Positions 44,348 to 53,280 of a stretch of DNA of 64,000 nucleotides are shown one piece after another. A model generated the notes under the pieces. The model saw nothing but the letters and a program-made list of their open reading frames with translations, was not told where the DNA came from and did not search any database. The translations under genes and the position numbers were made by a program. Positions within the stretch are counted from its first letter, which is position 1; every line of letters begins with the position of its first letter. Origin of the DNA: Salinarchaeum laminariae (GTDB lineage Archaea > Halobacteriota > Halobacteria > Halobacteriales > Salinarchaeaceae); NCBI RefSeq assembly GCF_023204835.1, contig NZ_CP096270.1:1798001-1862000 (forward strand). Reading direction: 5' to 3'.

Positions 44348-45511
44348 TCAGGCCGCGCAGTTGTTCGGTCCGAGTTCGACCTCGTCCGGGTCCTCGATGG
44401 TCTCCATTCCGAGATTCGCCGCGACGATTCGCTCGGCGTTCGCTGGCGGGGGCGGCAGCTCCTCGGTCACGTTTGCGACGAACGACGTTCTGTCCTGCGC
44501 GAAACCGTCGAGCTGGTCAGTGAGCGTCGCCAGAGTCCTAGCGTAGGTGCCGTCGTCGTTCGCCCGAGTCCGTTGTTTGACGTGGCCGGGCGCGATCAGC
44601 GTGCGATTCGGCAGCGTGGCGGCGATCCCGTGCAGCGTATCGTGGAGCTGTGCGGCAGCGTCGGCGGGATCGACGTCCGCCTCGAGATCCGGCCGCGCGA
44701 CGCCGTCGACGAAGATGCTATCGCCGGTCAGAAGCGTACCCGCCGGGGTCTCGGCATCGTCCTCTGACGCTTGCTCGACCAGCAGCGCGGTCATCTCGCC
44801 GGTGTGTCCCGGCGCGTGGATCGCGCTGATCGTCGTCGATTCGCCGAGTTCGAGTACGTCACCGTCGGCCAGCGACGTCGGTTCCGGGTCGAGATCGAGA
44901 CCGCGGTCCCAGGCAATGGCTGGGGCGTGCGCGGCGGCGTCGGTCGCCTCGGCAACGGCTCTCAGCCCGCTCACGTGATCGGCGTGAACGTGGGTGTCTA
45001 TCGCGTAGCGGAGGTCGGCCCCGGACTCCGCCGCGTGGTCTTCGTAGCGATCCGCGAAGGTCCGGAGCGGGTCGATCACGGCGGCGTCGGCGCCGTCCAC
45101 GACGAGGTAGCCAAGACAGCCCGTCGCGGGCCTGTGGTACTGGACGATCTCTGCGCCGTCGGGCGTGTCGAGCGTCCGGGCGAGGAGGACGTCGGCCCAG
45201 GCCTCCATCCCGCCCGCGAGATTCATCGCGTCGAGCCCGGAGTCCCGCAGCAGCTCGGCCGCGTGATCGCTCGACTCGCCGATCGCACAGACCACCACGA
45301 TCGGCTGTGGAACGTCACCGACGAGGTCGGCGGCGCCGCCACGGACCTGGGCCTGCAGGAACTTTGCGTGGGGAATCTGCGTGACGTCGGCGTCTGGGCC
45401 GTCGACGTGCCACTCCTCGAACTCGTCGCGGTTCCGGACGTCGACGATCCCGACTCGGTCGCCGCGGGAGAGCCGTTCAGCGAGGTCGACCGGCTCGATG
45501 GCGTCGGCCAT
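44348..45511 (-). CDS. Rhodanese-metallo-beta-lactamase fusion (persulfide dioxygenase-like)
   Basis: 387 residues with rhodanese first (about 1-110, loop VVCAIGESS with C75) and a metallo-hydrolase domain second, containing HVHADH (H174, H176, D178, H179). The metallo-part resembles the ETHE1/glyoxalase-II-like group that includes persulfide dioxygenases, and rhodanese fusions of that kind act in sulfide and persulfide oxidation. Whether the iron and thiol chemistry holds here is inference. Cytoplasmic. The order rhodanese-then-MBL is the reverse of many bacterial fusions. Confidence 0.84.
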   Translation of the reverse strand: MADAIEPVDLAERLSRGDRVGIVDVRNRDEFEEWHVDGPDADVTQIPHAKFLQAQVRGGAADLVGDVPQPIVVVCAIGESSDHAAELLRDSGLDAMNLAGGMEAWADVLLARTLDTPDGAEIVQYHRPATGCLGYLVVDGADAAVIDPLRTFADRYEDHAAESGADLRYAIDTHVHADHVSGLRAVAEATDAAAHAPAIAWDRGLDLDPEPTSLADGDVLELGESTTISAIHAPGHTGEMTALLVEQASEDDAETPAGTLLTGDSIFVDGVARPDLEADVDPADAAAQLHDTLHGIAATLPNRTLIAPGHVKQRTRANDDGTYARTLATLTDQLDGFAQDRTSFVANVTEELPPPPANAERIVAANLGMETIEDPDEVELGPNNCAA

Positions 45512-45687
45512 GCCGGAGGGTAGGGCAGCCGGGGGGTTAAGTTGCGGTGGCGAGGCCAGAACCGCCCGTTCGACGGTCCGATCTGTGGGTAGATACAGCC
45601 GTGGATGGGCGATACTCGGTCTACAAAAACCCCGCCTCGCGAGCCCGTACCACCGGACTTTTCGCCGAAGCGATCGAACGGCGGTCT

Positions 45688-46041
45688 ATGTCCGGCCTCC
45701 GAACCGCTCTCACCGCCCTTCCAGACGCCGTGTTCGCCGACCTCCTCGAGAGCGAGGACGCGTACCGCATCCTCATCGACCTTCCGGGCGTCACGGAGGA
45801 GACGCTCGACGTCACTGCGTCGACGGGGAGTCTCCGGATCGAGGCCCACCGCGACAAACCCGACACCGCCGGCTACCGGTTCGTAGCCGAGCAACGCGAC
45901 GCCTTTCTCGACGTCGAACTGCCACTGCCGCCGAACGTCACGGCCGAGGACGCCGACGCCTCGATCGAGCGCGGCGTGCTCGAACTGACGATTCCCAAAC
46001 GATCGACTGACGTCACCGAGATCGAGGTCGGGGACGCGTAG
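45688..46041 (+). CDS. Hsp20/alpha-crystallin small heat shock protein
   Basis: 117 residues from the ATG at 45688; in-frame residues before it are basic and unrelated. The alpha-crystallin domain occupies nearly the whole length: YRILIDLPGVTEETLDV, the SLRIEAHRD strand, and the C-terminal PPNVTAEDADASIERGVLELTIPK. Small heat-shock proteins hold unfolded clients. Short N-terminal arm. The stop is followed after four bases by the UbiB-like kinase, so co-transcription is likely. Confidence 0.85.
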   Translation: MSGLRTALTALPDAVFADLLESEDAYRILIDLPGVTEETLDVTASTGSLRIEAHRDKPDTAGYRFVAEQRDAFLDVELPLPPNVTAEDADASIERGVLELTIPKRSTDVTEIEVGDA

Positions 46042-46045
46042 ATCC

Positions 46046-47716
46046 GTGGCGGCCCTCCGACCGTACTGGCGCTTCCTCCGCGTCCTCCGGCAGTTCCTCC
46101 CCCTCCTGCTCGCGTGGGCACGCGACCGCCGCAGATTTCTGCTCTTCGGCGGACGCCGTCGCGTCAGCTCGGAGCAACGAACGCGCCGCGCGGAGGAACT
46201 GCTCGACTCCTTGCTCACGCTGGGGCCGACCTTCATCAAGCTCGGCCAGCTGCTCTCGACGCGGCCGGACGTGCTCCCGCCGGAGTACGTCTCCGTGCTC
46301 TCCCGCCTCCAGGACGACGTCCCGCCCGCCGAGTGGGCGGACGCGAAGGAGGTCCTCGAGGCGGAGCTCGGCCCGGTCGGTGATCGGTTCGAATCCTTCG
46401 ACAGCGAGGCGATCAGCGGCGCCAGTCTGGGGCAGGTGTATCGCGCCCAGATCGACGGGCAGGCCGTCGCGGTCAAGGTCCGCCGGCCGGGCGTCGAGTC
46501 ACTCGTCGCTGCCGACCTCCGAGTCGTTCGCTGGTCGCTGCCGCTCCTGCTGGCTCTTGTCGGCGAATCACGGGCGTTCTCGCTGCGAAATCTCGCCGAC
46601 GAGTTCGACAAGACGATCCGCGAGGAGATGGACTACGACCGCGAGCGGCGGATGCTCGAGGAAATCCGCGGAAACTTCGCGGGGACCGACGACGTGGCGA
46701 TTCCGGAACCGATCGACTCTCACTGCAGCGAGCGCGTGCTCACGATGGAGTATCTCGGCGGGACGAAAGTCGACAGTATCGACGAACTCGATCGACGTGG
46801 GGTCGACCGGACTGCCGTCGCAGAGACGCTCCAGCGGACCTACCTCGATATGATCGTCGACGACGGCGTCTTCCACGCCGATCCCCACCCCGGAAATCTC
46901 GCCGTTCAGGACGACGGCACGATCGTGTTCTACGACTTCGGGATGTCCGGCCGGGTCGACGAGTTCGTGCAGGGGAAGATCGTCGAGTTCTACGTCGCCG
47001 TTGCCGAGCAGGATATCGACGGAATCCTCGACGCGCTGATCGAGATCGGCACGCTCTCGCCGGAGGCAGATCGCGCGGTGATGGCCGAGGTCATGGAGCT
47101 CGCCATCCAGGACGCTCGCGGCGAGGACATCGAGCAGTACCGCATCCAGCAGATCGTCGGACAGATCGAGGACTCGATCTACGAGTTCCCGTTCCGACTC
47201 CCCAAGGATCTCGCACTGGTCCTGCGTGTCGCGACCGTCGTCGAGGGTGTCTGCGTCACGCTCGATCCCGATTTCGACTTCATCGCGACGGCGACCGAGT
47301 ATCTCACGAGGGAGGGCTACCGCGAGGAGACGGTCCGCAGAGCCGTCGAGGACGCCGGCGAACAGCTCCGCGAATCCGGCGCCGCCGCGGCTCGTATCCC
47401 GCCGAAACTCGAGCGGGCGCTCGACCGGATCGACCGGGAGAATCTCCGGGTCAGGGCCGACATTCAGGACTCGAACGAGCTGTTCGACCTGTTCGCGAAA
47501 CGGCTGGTAATCGGGATGCTCGCTGCGGCGGGGGTGGTCGCGACGACGATCCTCTTCGTCGCGGCCTCGATCGAGCAGACTGCCGTCGCAGGTGCGGTCA
47601 CGGTCTTCCTGCTCCTGTTCCTCTATCGATCGTTCCGCCGTCGCCGCGGGATGCGCGCCCAGCCCCAGTTCACGCGTCAGAATCTCCGCGAGCGGCAAGG
47701 CCCCGGCGAGAACTGA
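46046..47716 (+). CDS. UbiB/ABC1-family atypical kinase
   Basis: 556 residues with a GTG start. The ABC1/ADCK hallmarks are all visible: KxGQ-like segment [27 protein letters not shown], the ATP-lysine [18 protein letters not shown], and the catalytic [11 protein letters not shown] with [10 protein letters not shown]. Two hydrophobic helices lie at about 490-510 and 513-532. In bacteria UbiB supports quinone lipid handling; the haloarchaeal role is likely in isoprenoid quinone metabolism but unproven. Confidence 0.9.
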   Translation: MAALRPYWRFLRVLRQFLPLLLAWARDRRRFLLFGGRRRVSSEQRTRRAEELLDSLLTLGPTFIKLGQLLSTRPDVLPPEYVSVLSRLQDDVPPAEWADAKEVLEAELGPVGDRFESFDSEAISGASLGQVYRAQIDGQAVAVKVRRPGVESLVAADLRVVRWSLPLLLALVGESRAFSLRNLADEFDKTIREEMDYDRERRMLEEIRGNFAGTDDVAIPEPIDSHCSERVLTMEYLGGTKVDSIDELDRRGVDRTAVAETLQRTYLDMIVDDGVFHADPHPGNLAVQDDGTIVFYDFGMSGRVDEFVQGKIVEFYVAVAEQDIDGILDALIEIGTLSPEADRAVMAEVMELAIQDARGEDIEQYRIQQIVGQIEDSIYEFPFRLPKDLALVLRVATVVEGVCVTLDPDFDFIATATEYLTREGYREETVRRAVEDAGEQLRESGAAAARIPPKLERALDRIDRENLRVRADIQDSNELFDLFAKRLVIGMLAAAGVVATTILFVAASIEQTAVAGAVTVFLLLFLYRSFRRRRGMRAQPQFTRQNLRERQGPGEN

Positions 47717-47847
47717 TTTCTCTCCGTCCACGAGGGCTGGGCGAGCGCCTCGGACCGTACTCCAGCGGTGGCCGTCGACGCGTTCGAATGCGGCCATGGT
47801 GGGGCCGCCGAATCGGTCGCGTTCGGCCGCGAGCCCGCGATTCCAAA

Positions 47848-47857
47848 CCGTTTATCA
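47848..47857 (+). promoter_or_regulatory. TATA box of the aIF5A gene
   Basis: CCGTTTATCA with TTTAT starting 30 nt before the ATG at 47881. Expected position for a leaderless transcript, and the only such box in the otherwise GC-rich 164-bp gap. Confidence 0.5.
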
Positions 47858-47880
47858 CAATCGGGTGGCAACGCCGCTGC

Positions 47881-48264
47881 ATGGCAAGAGAGCAGAAGGA
47901 AGTGCGGGATCTGCAGGAGGGCAACTACGTGATGATCGACGACGCCGCCTGCAAGATCAACTCGTACAGCACTGCCAAGCCGGGCAAGCACGGAAGCGCC
48001 AAGGCTCGTATCGAGGGAGCCGGCGTCTTCGACGGGCAGAAGCGCTCGCTGTCCCAGCCCGTCGACGCCAAGGTCTGGGTCCCGATCATCGAGCGAAAGC
48101 AGGGGCAGGTCGTCAGCGTCGAGAGCGACGACGTCGCTCAGGTAATGGACCTCGAAACCTACGAGACGATCACGATCCGCGTCCCCGGTGACGACAAACT
48201 CTCGCCGGACCAGCAGATCGAGTACCTCGAGATGGACGAGCAGCGCAAGATCGTCCAGACGTAA
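47881..48264 (+). CDS. eif5A: Translation factor aIF5A (hypusine-containing)
   Basis: 127 residues. The hypusination loop [12 protein letters not shown] contains the modification Lys36 (PGKHG). The OB-fold C-terminal domain has [14 protein letters not shown] and [16 protein letters not shown]. aIF5A relieves ribosome stalling after deoxyhypusination. The stop at 48262-48264 is one base before the next ATG, and deoxyhypusine synthase lies about 3.6 kb downstream. Confidence 0.96.
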   Translation: MAREQKEVRDLQEGNYVMIDDAACKINSYSTAKPGKHGSAKARIEGAGVFDGQKRSLSQPVDAKVWVPIIERKQGQVVSVESDDVAQVMDLETYETITIRVPGDDKLSPDQQIEYLEMDEQRKIVQT

Positions 48265-48265
48265 G

Positions 48266-49084
48266 ATGTTCCCAGGCGCGACGGCCGACCGGGCCGACGC
48301 CGCCTACGCGATCGTCGGTGCACCGCTCGACGTCTCTACCTCTTTCCAACCGGGCACGAGATTCGGCCCGGATCGCGTCCGCCAATTTGCTCGTCCGTTC
48401 GAAGACTACGACCACCATACGGAGAGCCACTTCTCCACGCTTGTGGTCCACGATCACGGCGACGTGCGCGCATGGCCCGACGCCGCCGAGTATCTGGACT
48501 TTCTCGAGAGCGTGCTCGTGGAGTACCAGTCCGACGGGGTCGTGCCGCTAACCGTCGGCGGCGAGCACACCGTCACCGTGGCGGGCGTTCGCGCTGTCGA
48601 GCCCGACGTGGTGGTGAGCCTCGACGCACACCTCGATCTGCGGAGCTCCTACGACGGCGACGAGCTCAGCCACGCCTGCGCGATGCGGCGTGCTCTCGAG
48701 ACCGCCGAGGAGGTCATAGTGCTCGGTGCTCGCGCCGGGAGCGAAGCGGAGTGGAATCGTGCGAGCCAGGCCGACGTGACGGTCGTCGAACCGGCTGCCG
48801 TCGCGGAGTGGACCCCCGAACGGGCCGGGATCGACGACGGCCGATCGACCTACCTCACGGTAGACGTAGACGCCCTCGACCCCGCGTTCGCACCGGGTAC
48901 CGGCACGCCGGAGCCGTTCGGACTCGATTCGGCGACGGCACGTGACGTCGTCCAGCGGGTCGCTCCCCACGCCGAGGGGTTCGACGTGGTCGAGGTCAAC
49001 GACCGCGACGACGGGCAAGCCGCATCCGTCGCAGCGAAGCTCTTGCGGACGTTCGTCTACGAGCACGCGTCCGCTGGCGACTGA
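48266..49084 (+). CDS. Agmatinase-family ureohydrolase (hypusination context)
   Basis: 272 residues starting one base after the aIF5A stop. The manganese-binding residues H101 (GGEHTVT), D120, H122 and D124 (SLDAHLD), and D200, D202 (TVDVDALDP) are intact, with APGTGTPEP. Agmatinases make putrescine from agmatine, but in Haloferax a gene of this family clustered with aIF5A has been implicated in making deoxyhypusine through an agmatine-derived intermediate on the protein. Either activity is possible; the neighbourhood favours the second. Confidence 0.88.
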   Translation: MFPGATADRADAAYAIVGAPLDVSTSFQPGTRFGPDRVRQFARPFEDYDHHTESHFSTLVVHDHGDVRAWPDAAEYLDFLESVLVEYQSDGVVPLTVGGEHTVTVAGVRAVEPDVVVSLDAHLDLRSSYDGDELSHACAMRRALETAEEVIVLGARAGSEAEWNRASQADVTVVEPAAVAEWTPERAGIDDGRSTYLTVDVDALDPAFAPGTGTPEPFGLDSATARDVVQRVAPHAEGFDVVEVNDRDDGQAASVAAKLLRTFVYEHASAGD

Positions 49085-49199
49085 CACTCGTCGGCGCGGC
49101 TGTCGTCCGATCCTCTCTCTCGTTCCGATCCCGCTGCTGCCCACCGTAGCGATCCGTCCGACCGCAACGCCCTTTCCGTCGTCCTGTGAATGGTCAGCT

Positions 49200-49967
49200 A
49201 TGGACAGACGCCAGTTCGTTTCGCAACTCGACGACGCACTCGACGTCGCGGCGTACGCGGACGTCGACGCGAGCCCAAACGGTCTCCAGGTCGGTAGCGA
49301 GGACGGTACTGTGGAGCGGGTCGCCTTCGCCGTCGACGCTGCAAACGCGACGATCGAGGCCGCGATCGAGTGGAACGCGGATATGCTGGTTACCCACCAC
49401 GGAATTATCTGGGGGTCACTCGATCGCGTGACGGGCAGGGCACACGATCGGATCGCTCCGCTCATCGAGAACGAGGTTGGACTCTACGTCGCGCATTTGC
49501 CCCTCGATGGCCACCCAAACCTGGGCAACGCCGCCCGACTGGCTGACCGACTTGAACTGGGGAACCGTGCTCCATTCGGTGAGCACGGCCCAAAGCACGT
49601 CGGACAGCGGGGCGTTCTTCCAGAGCCGATGGCACTCGAGGAGTTGGCGACGGAGCTCTCCACGGAGCTCCCGACCGGGGAGAGAGGGGTGCAGGTGCTC
49701 GATCACGGCCCGGAGATGGTTTCGAACGTCGCGATCGTCACCGGCAGCGGTGCGGACTGGCTCGGGGAGGCCACGGCCGCGGAGGCTGACGTCCTCCTCA
49801 CCGGTGAGGGGAAACAGAAGGTCTACCACGAATCCCGCGAGGCAGGCGTGAACGTGATTCTCGCTGGGCATTACGCGACGGAGACCGGCGGGGTGCAGGC
49901 GCTGCAGTCACTCGCCGAGGAGTGGGGCATGACGACGACGTACATCGAACATCCGACCGGTCTGTAG
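49200..49967 (+). CDS. Nif3-like dinuclear metal-centre protein
   Basis: 255 residues from the ATG at 49200. LVTHHGIIWG (H66, H67) and later LLTGEGKQKVYHESREAG and ILAGHYATETGGVQAL are the Nif3/YbgI family metal-site motifs. These hexameric proteins bind two metals; suggested roles include GTP cyclohydrolase-like activity, but the function is not settled. Preceded by a 115-bp gap after the agmatinase gene with no gene content, so a separate transcript is possible. Confidence 0.88.
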   Translation: MDRRQFVSQLDDALDVAAYADVDASPNGLQVGSEDGTVERVAFAVDAANATIEAAIEWNADMLVTHHGIIWGSLDRVTGRAHDRIAPLIENEVGLYVAHLPLDGHPNLGNAARLADRLELGNRAPFGEHGPKHVGQRGVLPEPMALEELATELSTELPTGERGVQVLDHGPEMVSNVAIVTGSGADWLGEATAAEADVLLTGEGKQKVYHESREAGVNVILAGHYATETGGVQALQSLAEEWGMTTTYIEHPTGL

Positions 49968-50015
49968 ATGCGGTTGGTCGGGCGTGTCGCTGCCAGTGGG
50001 GACGAAACGGCCGTT

Positions 50016-50852
50016 TCAGAGCGAGCCCGCGGCCCGCGGTGAGCAGCCGTTCGCGTCGAAGAACTCCCACAGCGTTTCGGTCACCCGTTCGGGCGCTTCC
50101 GCGGGGCCCATGTGGCTGACGCCCTCGTACTCGTGGAACTCGCCGTCGACGAGCGCCTCCGCGAGCGCCCGCGAGCTGTCTCGAAGGTGCGAGGGGCCCT
50201 CCGTTCCGGATAGCACCAGCCCGGGGGCACCCAGATCGATTGTCTCTGGGAGCTCGTACGTCTCGACGACGCGGTCCATCGCCAGCGTCCGCTCGGCGCC
50301 CCGGGCGGCCTCGGGCCAGTGGGGCCACCCCTCGAGCCAGGCCTCGAACTCGGCGTCGGAGACGTCGTCGGTGTGGAGGACCTCACGAAGGTGGAGCTTC
50401 ATCGCGCCGCGCTGGTCGTCCATTCCGAGACGGGCCGCCATCTGGTCGGCGAGGTCCGACCGTTCGCTGCACTCCCCGACGAGGATCGCGGGCTCGTAGG
50501 CGGCGATCGCGGCGACGGGCTCCAGGCGAGCGGTTTCGAGTGCCTGCAGGCCGCCGAAGGAGTGGCCGACGAGGATCGGCTCGTCGTCCTCGACGGCGGA
50601 ATCCGTACGGGCTGCCTCGAGCACCGCCTGGACGTCCTCGATCTCGCGCTCGAGGCCGTACGCCTCGGCAAGCTTACTGTCGCCGTACCCCCGCCGATCC
50701 GGACGGACGACAGCGTAGTCCTCGACGAAACGAGGCGCTAGCGGGTCCCAGTACTGGCGGCCGCCACCGCCGTGGAGCAGGAGAAGCGGGCGGCCAGTAC
50801 CCTGCAGGTCGTACGCGATCTCGGTGCCGTCGGCTGAGGTGACTGTCTGCAT
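50016..50852 (-). CDS. Alpha/beta hydrolase
   Basis: 278 residues. The oxyanion segment LLLHGGGG (about 24-31), nucleophile elbow GHSFGG (S98), and a late His in EGVSHMGP form the expected triad, with an acidic residue before the His. Substrate unknown; members include esterases and haloperoxidase-like enzymes. An ATATAA-type minus-strand box lies about 60 nt upstream of the ATG, so a short 5' leader is expected. Confidence 0.85.
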   Translation of the reverse strand: MQTVTSADGTEIAYDLQGTGRPLLLLHGGGGRQYWDPLAPRFVEDYAVVRPDRRGYGDSKLAEAYGLEREIEDVQAVLEAARTDSAVEDDEPILVGHSFGGLQALETARLEPVAAIAAYEPAILVGECSERSDLADQMAARLGMDDQRGAMKLHLREVLHTDDVSDAEFEAWLEGWPHWPEAARGAERTLAMDRVVETYELPETIDLGAPGLVLSGTEGPSHLRDSSRALAEALVDGEFHEYEGVSHMGPAEAPERVTETLWEFFDANGCSPRAAGSL

Positions 50853-50908
50853 CGGTGGCGTATACTCTGCGATCCGTCGGCTTCGACGTATCCCTGATGG
50901 GTGAGGCC

Positions 50909-50919
50909 GTTTATATACT
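50909..50919 (-). promoter_or_regulatory. TATA box for the alpha/beta hydrolase gene
   Basis: Minus strand reads AGTATATAAAC, the strongest TATA box in this window, about 58 nt before the ATG at 50852, implying a transcribed leader of about 30 nt. Confidence 0.5.
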
Positions 50920-51012
50920 GCGGGCCGCGAGAGGGTGCTCGCGACGGAACCTGGCGACGGAACTTCGCAATGGAGGCTCGTGGCAGCAACTGGGTGGACG
51001 GCTCCGTCTCCC

Positions 51013-51681
51013 TCACCGATACTCCGCGCGGAGCCGGCCGACGTCGAGATACACGTAGTGTAGAAGCGTCCCCGTGAGACCGTAGCGGTGGATCCGGCGG
51101 CCGGACGTTTCGACGAGCACGTCGGGGTGGTAGGCGGTGTCGAACTCGCGACCGAGATGCCGGGAGAAGGCGGTGTCCTCGTTGGGGACCTCCGGAAAAC
51201 CGCCGGCGGCGTCGTAGACGTCGGCGTCGACGAAAAAGTTGAATCCAGGCAGGATCGGCCGGCGGAGATGTGGAAAGACGCGGTTGATCGTCGCCTGCAT
51301 CAGCTTCGGCCTCACTCCGTCCATGTGGCACCGTGAAGTCGCTGCGTCGAGATCGTTCTCGCGCACGAACGATAGCATCTCCGTGAGATACGACGGTTCG
51401 AGCACCGTGTCGGCGTCGACGAACGCGAGCCAGTCGCCGTCGGCGTGCTCGGCGCCGAGGGCGCGGCCGCCGCCGATGCTCTCGCCAGGCCCTTCGATCA
51501 GTCGGACGTCGTCGCGAGAGCGGGCGATCTCGGCGGTCCGGTCGTCGCTGTCGCCGTCGACGACGAACGTCTCGGCGGGCTGGGTGCCCTCGAGTGCGCC
51601 GACGCTGTCGAGACATTCCGGCAGGTAGTCGGCCTCGTCTTTCGCAGGGATCACGATGCTGACCGTCGGTGCCGCTCCCAT
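51013..51681 (-). CDS. Family 2 glycosyltransferase
   Basis: 222 residues from the ATG at 51681; earlier in-frame residues are unlike a GT. GT-A motifs: VSIVIPAKDEADYLPECL, the TFVVDGDSDDRTAEIA segment, GGGRALGAEHADGDWLAFVDADTVLEP (DXD shown in the last part) and FNFFVDADVYDAAGG, then a His/Arg-rich end. Short GT2 of unknown acceptor, outside the main polysaccharide locus; it may decorate glycolipids or glycoproteins. Confidence 0.82.
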   Translation of the reverse strand: MGAAPTVSIVIPAKDEADYLPECLDSVGALEGTQPAETFVVDGDSDDRTAEIARSRDDVRLIEGPGESIGGGRALGAEHADGDWLAFVDADTVLEPSYLTEMLSFVRENDLDAATSRCHMDGVRPKLMQATINRVFPHLRRPILPGFNFFVDADVYDAAGGFPEVPNEDTAFSRHLGREFDTAYHPDVLVETSGRRIHRYGLTGTLLHYVYLDVGRLRAEYR

Positions 51682-51826
51682 CGAGCGCGGGGTTCGACCA
51701 CTGCAAAGTTGAACGCTCCGGTCGATCGGTCGTCCTCTGGCCGTTGACACAGACTGGCCGCTGGCACAGAGCGGTCAATCGGTCCGAACCGCGCCGTTCA
51801 AACGGGTGGCGGGCCGATCCGCGGCC

Positions 51827-52879
51827 ATGCCAGAGGACGGAGCAGCCGACGGCGACGGCCACGACGCCGACGGCTCCGGTCACGAGCCCGAGCGCGATGA
51901 GTTCCACCACGATCCTGTCGGCCACGCCGAGGCGGCCGCGGGCACGACAGTCGGAGAGCTCGCTGCGGAGTACGGAGCAGCTGGTGGCGGCGCCGCCACG
52001 CTCCACGAGGCCGTGGACATCTACGCCGAGATGCTCGAGGACGACGTGACGACCTTCGTCGGCCTCGCGGGCGCGATGGTTCCGATGGGGATGCGCCGGA
52101 TCGTCGCGGAGCTCATCCGCGACGGCCACGTCGACGCGCTGGTGACGACCGGCGCGAACCTCACGCACGACGCCATCGAGGCCATCGGCGGCAAACACCA
52201 CCACGGCCGGAGCGGCCACCCCGAGAAGAGCGAGCGCGAGCACGACGAAACTCTCCGCGAGGAGGGCGTCGACCGCATCTACAACGTCTACCTGCCACAG
52301 GAGCATTTCGCACTGTTCGAGTCCCACCTCCGCGACCACGTCTTCCCGCCGCTTGCCGAGCAGGGAACCGTCACGATCGAGGAGCTCACAGCCGAACTCG
52401 GCCGGGCGAACGCCGAAATCAACGAGCGCGAGGACGTCGAGGAGCGGGCCGGTATCGCTGCCGCAGCCTACGAGAACGACGTGCCGATCTACTGCCCCGC
52501 CGTGCAGGACTCGGTGCTGGGGATCCAGGCCTGGATCTACAACCAGACCTCCGACCTGACCCTCGACGCGCTCGGGGACATGACCGGCCTGAACGACCTC
52601 GCACACGAGGCCGACTCCTCGGGTGCGCTGGTCGTCGGTGGCGGTGTCCCGAAGAACTTCGTCCTCCAGACGATGCTGGTCGCTCCGGATGCCTACGAGT
52701 ACGCTGTCCAGCTGACGATGGATCCGCCCCACACTGGCGGATTGTCCGGCGCGACCCTGGACGAGGCCCGATCCTGGGGCAAGCTCGAGCCTGCTGCGCG
52801 GAACGTCTCGGTCTACGCCGACGCGACGATTACGCTGCCGCTGCTTGTCGCCGCTGCTCGTGAGAAAGCTGGGGAGTAG
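51827..52879 (+). CDS. dys: Deoxyhypusine synthase
   Basis: 350 residues. Signatures: VTTGANLTHDAIEAIGG, IYCPAVQDSVLG, VVGGGVPKNF with the catalytic Lys276, and DPPHTGGLSGATLDEARSWGKL. Transfers the aminobutyl group to the aIF5A lysine. The N-terminal 35 residues are acidic and Gly-rich, a haloarchaeal extension. The ATG at 51827 is preferred; the box GTTCAAAC about 29 nt upstream supports it. Shares a pathway with aIF5A and the agmatinase-family gene upstream. Confidence 0.95.
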   Translation: MPEDGAADGDGHDADGSGHEPERDEFHHDPVGHAEAAAGTTVGELAAEYGAAGGGAATLHEAVDIYAEMLEDDVTTFVGLAGAMVPMGMRRIVAELIRDGHVDALVTTGANLTHDAIEAIGGKHHHGRSGHPEKSEREHDETLREEGVDRIYNVYLPQEHFALFESHLRDHVFPPLAEQGTVTIEELTAELGRANAEINEREDVEERAGIAAAAYENDVPIYCPAVQDSVLGIQAWIYNQTSDLTLDALGDMTGLNDLAHEADSSGALVVGGGVPKNFVLQTMLVAPDAYEYAVQLTMDPPHTGGLSGATLDEARSWGKLEPAARNVSVYADATITLPLLVAAAREKAGE

Positions 52880-52906
52880 GTGCAGGCGTTTCTTCTGGGC
52901 TCGTAA

Positions 52907-53097
52907 CGACCGCGAACAGCCAGGAAGCCCCCTCCCGCTCGACGATCCTGGCTCGCTGTGGTCCTCGGCTCGCGTACGCTCGCCTGCGGTCCTTGCACCG
53001 ACAGACTCGCTTCGCTCGTCTGTCGAGGTTCGCCTCGCAGTGCTCGGCTCATCGTCGCCAGATATCGCCGAGCGGTCGGCCCCTTCCAGTCCCTCCC
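52907..53097. repeat. Full-length copy of the dispersed noncoding repeat
   Basis: 191 bp from GACCGCGAACAGCCAGGAAG (through CCCCCTCCCGCTCG) to AGCGGTCGGCCCCTTCCAGT, with an interior of short imperfect inverted repeats such as CTCGCTTCGCTCG. Homology to the 43.4-kb copy continues past the end (TTTGACGAATATC..., GGCGGTCGATCCCCGA), so the true element may reach about 53220. No gene in 52880-53280. An inverted copy lies at 58501-58694. Confidence 0.7.
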
Positions 53098-53280
53098 AAG
53101 ATCGTTTGACGAATATCGCGATATCCCTGTGGTCTGTGGAGTGGAGCGTCTAGCGGTGGCCGTCGGGCACGCTGTACTGGTAGCCGTCGGGCGAGGCTGG
53201 TCTGGCGGTCGATCCCCGATCGCGGCAAGACACCCCACCCCATCCGCGCACTGAAGTAGCACCCGACGGGATCGGCGTGT

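Noticed and set aside
48188-48265. Upstream extension of the agmatinase gene
   Set aside because: It lies inside aIF5A in another frame; the ATG at 48266 directly follows the aIF5A stop.
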